Source: DATILI01 sp035476635 | Lineage (GTDB): Bacteria; Pseudomonadota; Gammaproteobacteria; Burkholderiales; Burkholderiaceae_C | Assembly: GCA_035476635.1 (NCBI GenBank) | Contig: DATILI010000021.1 | Coordinates: forward strand, 1-9,158 | Length of the DNA stretch: 9,158 nucleotides | Reading direction: 5' to 3' | Shown: positions 6,175 through 9,158 of the stretch, piece after piece | Position numbering within the stretch: the first letter of the stretch is position 1 | Layout of the letters: every line of letters begins with the position of its first letter | Translations under genes and position numbers: made by a program | The notes under the pieces: model-generated | Told to the model about the DNA's origin: nothing | Database searches by the model: none | What the model saw: only the letters and a program-made list of their open reading frames with translations

Positions 6175-7746
6175 ATGCACCCTGCCCTACGGCGCGCCCT
6201 TGCATCTATGTTGTTCGTGCTGGCCGGCGCCGCCGCGGCCGTCCCCTTCAAGTGGGCCGCCCAGGACGACGCCACCACCATGGACCCGCATGCCTTCAAC
6301 CACGGCATGACGCTGACCGTCCTCAACCATGTCTATGAAGGCCTGGTGCGGCGCGACCGTGACATGCGCGTGGAGCCGGCGCTCGCCGTGTCGTGGAGCC
6401 AACCGAGCCCGACCACCTGGCGCTTCAAGCTGCGCGAAGGTGTGCACTTTCACGATGGGACGCCCTTCACCGCCGACGATGTGGTGTTCTCGATCAAGCG
6501 CGCGATGCTGCCCGAGTCCGACATGAAGGTGTTCGCGGCCTCCATCGCCGACGTGACGCTGGCGCCCGGCAATTCCGTGGACATCCTCACCGAGTCGCCC
6601 AACGCCACGCTGCTTCAGTCGTTGCCCGAGCTGCGCATCCTGTCCAAGACGTGGGCCGAAAAAAACAACGCGGCCAAGCCCGGCGACATGCGGCAAAAGC
6701 AGGAGAACTTTGCCACGCGCAATGCCAACGGCACGGGGCCTTTCCGGCTGGCGGTACGCGAACCCGATGTGCGCACGGTGCTGGTGGCCAACACGGCCTG
6801 GTGGGACAAGCCCAGCACCAACATCACCGAAGCGACCCTGGTGCGAATTGCCTCCGACGCCACACGCGTGGCCGCCCTGCTCTCGGGAGAACTCGATTTC
6901 GCCTACCCGGTTCCACTGCAGGATGTTCCGCGCATCAACGCCACGCAGGTCTACAAGGTGCGCCAGGGTGCAGAGATTCGCGTGCTGTTCCTCTCGCTCG
7001 ACCAGGCCAGCGAACAACTGAAGTACGCCAGCGTGAAAGGACAGAATCCGCTGAAGGACCGGCGCGTGCGGCTGGCGTTCTACCAGGCGATCGACGTCGA
7101 AACCATCCGCTCGCGCGTCATGCGCAACTCGGTCGTTCCCACCGGCATCCTGGTGGCCGCTGGCGTGAACTCGGTGGACCCGGCCCTGGTCGCGCGCCCT
7201 TACCCGTATGACCCGGCTGCAGCGCGGCGCCTGCTGGCCGAGGCCGGCTATCCGAACGGCTTCGAGATCACACTGGACTGCCCGAACGACCGCTATGTGA
7301 ACGACGACCAGGTCTGCGTGGCAATTGCCGCCATGCTGGCAAGGGTGGAAATCAAGGTCAATCTGAACCTGATGCCTGGGGCGCAGTTCTTCACCAAGGT
7401 CGGCGCCGGCGACAGCAATTTCAATTTTTTCGGCTACACGCCCTCGAACCTGGATGCCTTCAACAGCATGAATGTATTGATGGCCACGCGTGACGGAAAG
7501 TCGGGGCAATGGAACGTGGGCCGCTATTCGAATCCGGCCGTTGATCGCCTGATCGCCCAGAGCCTGAAGGAAATGAACCCGCAGCGCAGGACCCAGCTGG
7601 TGACGCAGGCGCTGAGCCTGCACCGCCAGGATGTAGGCCACATTCCGCTGTACCAGCAAGGCCTGGCCTGGGGCATGCGCAGCAATGTCGATGCGGCGCT
7701 GCAGATCGACAACCGGGTGAATCTCAACTTCATCACGGTGAAATGA
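6175..7746 (+). CDS. Periplasmic solute-binding protein of peptide/nickel-type ABC transporters (SBP family 5)
   Basis: This 523-residue protein should bind a peptide, opine or other oligomeric solute in the periplasm and deliver it to an ABC permease. An N-terminal Sec signal peptide (about 1-22: RR, hydrophobic ASMLFVLAGAAAA) lacks a lipobox cysteine, so the product is soluble. The family 5 signature region spans about 67-110, including VEPALAVSW, WRFKLREGVHFHDG and FTADDVVFSIKRA. Further family stretches are NGTGPF and DRRVRLAFYQAID, and the LPLYQQ-like HIPLYQQG lies near the end. Length is normal for OppA/DppA-type proteins (500-550). The start is the ATG at 6175, with AGGAG six bases upstream. 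No permease or ATPase gene follows, so it must use a transporter encoded elsewhere. Expression is probably controlled by the divergent TetR. Confidence 0.92.
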   Translation: MHPALRRALASMLFVLAGAAAAVPFKWAAQDDATTMDPHAFNHGMTLTVLNHVYEGLVRRDRDMRVEPALAVSWSQPSPTTWRFKLREGVHFHDGTPFTADDVVFSIKRAMLPESDMKVFAASIADVTLAPGNSVDILTESPNATLLQSLPELRILSKTWAEKNNAAKPGDMRQKQENFATRNANGTGPFRLAVREPDVRTVLVANTAWWDKPSTNITEATLVRIASDATRVAALLSGELDFAYPVPLQDVPRINATQVYKVRQGAEIRVLFLSLDQASEQLKYASVKGQNPLKDRRVRLAFYQAIDVETIRSRVMRNSVVPTGILVAAGVNSVDPALVARPYPYDPAAARRLLAEAGYPNGFEITLDCPNDRYVNDDQVCVAIAAMLARVEIKVNLNLMPGAQFFTKVGAGDSNFNFFGYTPSNLDAFNSMNVLMATRDGKSGQWNVGRYSNPAVDRLIAQSLKEMNPQRRTQLVTQALSLHRQDVGHIPLYQQGLAWGMRSNVDAALQIDNRVNLNFITVK

Positions 7747-7755
7747 GGAGACGGC

Positions 7756-8940
7756 TTGACCAATACCACCACCATCGCTGCGATCACCGAGTTTCAGGAG
7801 GAACTCAGCGCCATCCGACGCGACCTGCACCAGCACCCGGAGATCGGCTACGAAGAGATCAGGACCGGCGACCGCATCGCCGCCTACCTGAGCGCGCTGG
7901 GCTTGCCGGTGCACCGCGGCATGGGGCGCACGGGGGTGGTCAGCGTCATCGAGGGGCAACGCACCGACAGCGGAAAGTCCATTGGCCTGCGCGCCGACAT
8001 GGATGCGCTTCCATTGCAAGAGCTCGGCGCCCTGCCGTACAAATCGTGCGTTCCCGGCAAGATGCATGGCTGCGGGCACGACGGGCACTGCGCCATCTTG
8101 CTCGGCGCGGCGAAGTACCTGGCGCAGACGCGGCGCTTCAACGGCCGCGTATTCCTGTACTTCCAGCCCGGCGAGGAGGGTTATGCCGGCGCCAGGGAGA
8201 TGATCAAGGACGGCCTGTTCGAGCGCTTTCCTGCCGACAAAGTGTTTGCCCTGCACAACTGGCCATCCCTGCCCGCGGGAACCATCGCCTTCAACAGCGG
8301 GCCGATGATGGCGGCAATCGACAAGTTCGCCATCCGGGTCACGGGCAAAGGCGGCCACGGCGCACATCCGCACCAGGCCGTGGACCCGCTGTTGGCGGCC
8401 GCGCAGATCGTCGGCGCGGTGCACACCATCGTGAGCCGCAACATCAACCCGATCGATTCAGCGGTCATCAGCTTCCAGTCGTTCCAGTCCGGTGCGCCGC
8501 ATGCGCTCTCGATCATCCCCGGCAGCGCCGATCTGCACGGGATGGTGAAGTGGTTCAGGAAGGAGACACAGACGGTGCTGCGCGAGCGCCTGCTGGCGAC
8601 GGCGGAGTCGGTGGCCAAGGCCTTCGGCTGCGCAGCCGATGTGGTGTACGAAGAACTGTACCCGCCGACCATCAACACGCCCCAGGAGGCTGCCGTGCTC
8701 GCCCGCGTTGCGCGGCGCCTGCTGGGCGATGCACAGGTGATGACCGAGTTCGAGCCGAGCATGGGATCGGAGGACTTTTCGTTCATGCTCATGGCGCGGC
8801 CGGGTGCCTATTTCCGGCTCGGGCAAGGCATGGTGGACGGCCGCTTTCTACACCATCCAGGCTACGACTTCAACGATGCGACCATTCCCGTGGGCAGTGC
8901 CATCTTCGCCGGACTTGCCGAGGAATGCCTTGCGCTGTGA
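7756..8940 (+). CDS. M20-family metallo-amidohydrolase (hippurate / N-acyl-amino acid hydrolase type)
   Basis: This 394-residue cytoplasmic di-metal hydrolase should cleave an amide bond of an N-acyl amino acid or similar conjugate. It has the family opening IRRDLHQHPEIGYEE (20-34), LRADMDALP (78-86), GCGHDGH with metal ligands C106 and H108 (105-111), QPGEEG with E140/E141 (137-142), ALHNWP with H167 (165-170), and the dimerisation-domain motif GKGGHGAHPH. MGSEDFSFM follows, and H366 lies in LHHPGYDF near the end. All expected metal ligands are present, so it should be active. The start is a TTG at 7756: GAGGAG lies five bases upstream and overlaps the preceding stop codon, and no in-frame ATG fits. 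The 9-base gap to the solute-binding-protein gene indicates one transcript. Its substrate is probably what the binding protein imports (inference). Confidence 0.92.
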   Translation: MTNTTTIAAITEFQEELSAIRRDLHQHPEIGYEEIRTGDRIAAYLSALGLPVHRGMGRTGVVSVIEGQRTDSGKSIGLRADMDALPLQELGALPYKSCVPGKMHGCGHDGHCAILLGAAKYLAQTRRFNGRVFLYFQPGEEGYAGAREMIKDGLFERFPADKVFALHNWPSLPAGTIAFNSGPMMAAIDKFAIRVTGKGGHGAHPHQAVDPLLAAAQIVGAVHTIVSRNINPIDSAVISFQSFQSGAPHALSIIPGSADLHGMVKWFRKETQTVLRERLLATAESVAKAFGCAADVVYEELYPPTINTPQEAAVLARVARRLLGDAQVMTEFEPSMGSEDFSFMLMARPGAYFRLGQGMVDGRFLHHPGYDFNDATIPVGSAIFAGLAEECLAL

Positions 8941-8944
8941 TCCG

Positions 8945-9158
8945 CTAGCTTGCTGATGCCGATGCCGGTGCCGGCGCCGACGAATTGCGGAGGTCGCGCC
9001 GCTTGGCAGCGAGGTAAGTCGCTTTGTCCATCTCGTGAAGTTGCCGCGGGTAGCGCTCGGTTGCGTCGAACCAGTTCTCCTGGCGCGCATCCAGTTGCTG
9101 CGCAGCAGGCAGGCGCGAAGAATTCAGCCAGGCCTCGATCCCCAGGAAGTGGCGCATG
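8945..9158 (-). CDS. Unrecognised protein, C-terminal fragment
   Basis: At least 70 residues are open on the minus strand, ending at a TAG at 8945-8947. The frame reaches the right edge, where an ATG is read from 9157, so this is probably the 3' end of a longer gene and the methionine may be internal. The visible part is hydrophilic and probably helical (WLNSSRLPAAQQLDARQENW, then YLAAKRRDL) and ends in a low-complexity APAPASASAS tail. I see no family signature. It converges on the amidohydrolase gene with only four bases between the two stop codons and no obvious terminator. A spurious reading frame is possible, but nothing on the other strand competes for this stretch. Confidence 0.5.
   Translation of the reverse strand, partial: MRHFLGIEAWLNSSRLPAAQQLDARQENWFDATERYPRQLHEMDKATYLAAKRRDLRNSSAPAPASASAS

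Noticed and set aside
6085..6180. N-terminal extension of the TetR protein from an ATG at 6180
   Set aside because: It would translate the operators and promoter and overlap the start of the divergent gene. TetR homologues begin near the short leader before the helix-turn-helix.
6187..8424. 745-codon open frame on the minus strand
   Set aside because: It is antisense to the solute-binding protein and M20 hydrolase, has no domain-like sequence and has no ribosome binding site. It is a high-GC shadow frame.
7743..8948. 401-codon frame starting at an ATG overlapping the binding-protein stop
   Set aside because: The ATGA overlap looks attractive, but the translation is arginine/proline-rich nonsense in the wrong frame. 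The TTG frame at 7756 carries all M20 motifs.

Overview
The window is GC-rich, densely coded DNA. Twin-arginine and Sec-exported proteins, an orphan peptide-type solute-binding protein and paired LysR/TetR regulators suggest a betaproteobacterium of the Burkholderiales (Variovorax, Achromobacter or Bordetella type). This is an impression from style; no rRNA or other marker gene confirms it. I see no mobile element, tRNA or CRISPR array.

Left unit (minus strand, 4326 down to position 1). A class III aminotransferase (4326-2980) overlaps by ATGA a crotonase-fold enzyme closely resembling BadI/MenB (2983-2114). Nine bases later comes an AMP-forming acyl-CoA synthetase (2104-188). After 87 bases a Tat-type exported protein begins and runs off the window (100-1). 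A divergent LysR-type regulator (4462-5391) faces this operon. The 135-base gap between them carries two related T-N11-A dyads, one near each start codon.

Right unit (plus strand, 6175-8940). A family 5 periplasmic solute-binding protein and an M20 amidohydrolase are spaced as an operon. They are divergent from a TetR-family regulator (6084-5404). The intergenic region holds a near-consensus sigma-70 promoter. One TACG-N3-CGTA operator lies in its spacer and a second, inside a perfect 17-bp palindrome, lies at the predicted transcription start. The LysR and TetR genes meet tail to tail over a hairpin. At the right edge the 3' end of an unrecognised minus-strand gene converges on the amidohydrolase with four bases between the stops.

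Working model (inference). The left operon could encode a short catabolic route for a cyclic amino acid. Transamination would give a beta-keto acid, CoA ligation would activate it, and a BadI-type retro-Claisen ring cleavage would give a dicarboxyl-CoA. That makes it a thiolase-free ring-opening module. The right unit could bind and deacylate or hydrolyse an N-acyl or peptide-like substrate, and might supply the amino acid. The link between the two units rests on adjacency only.
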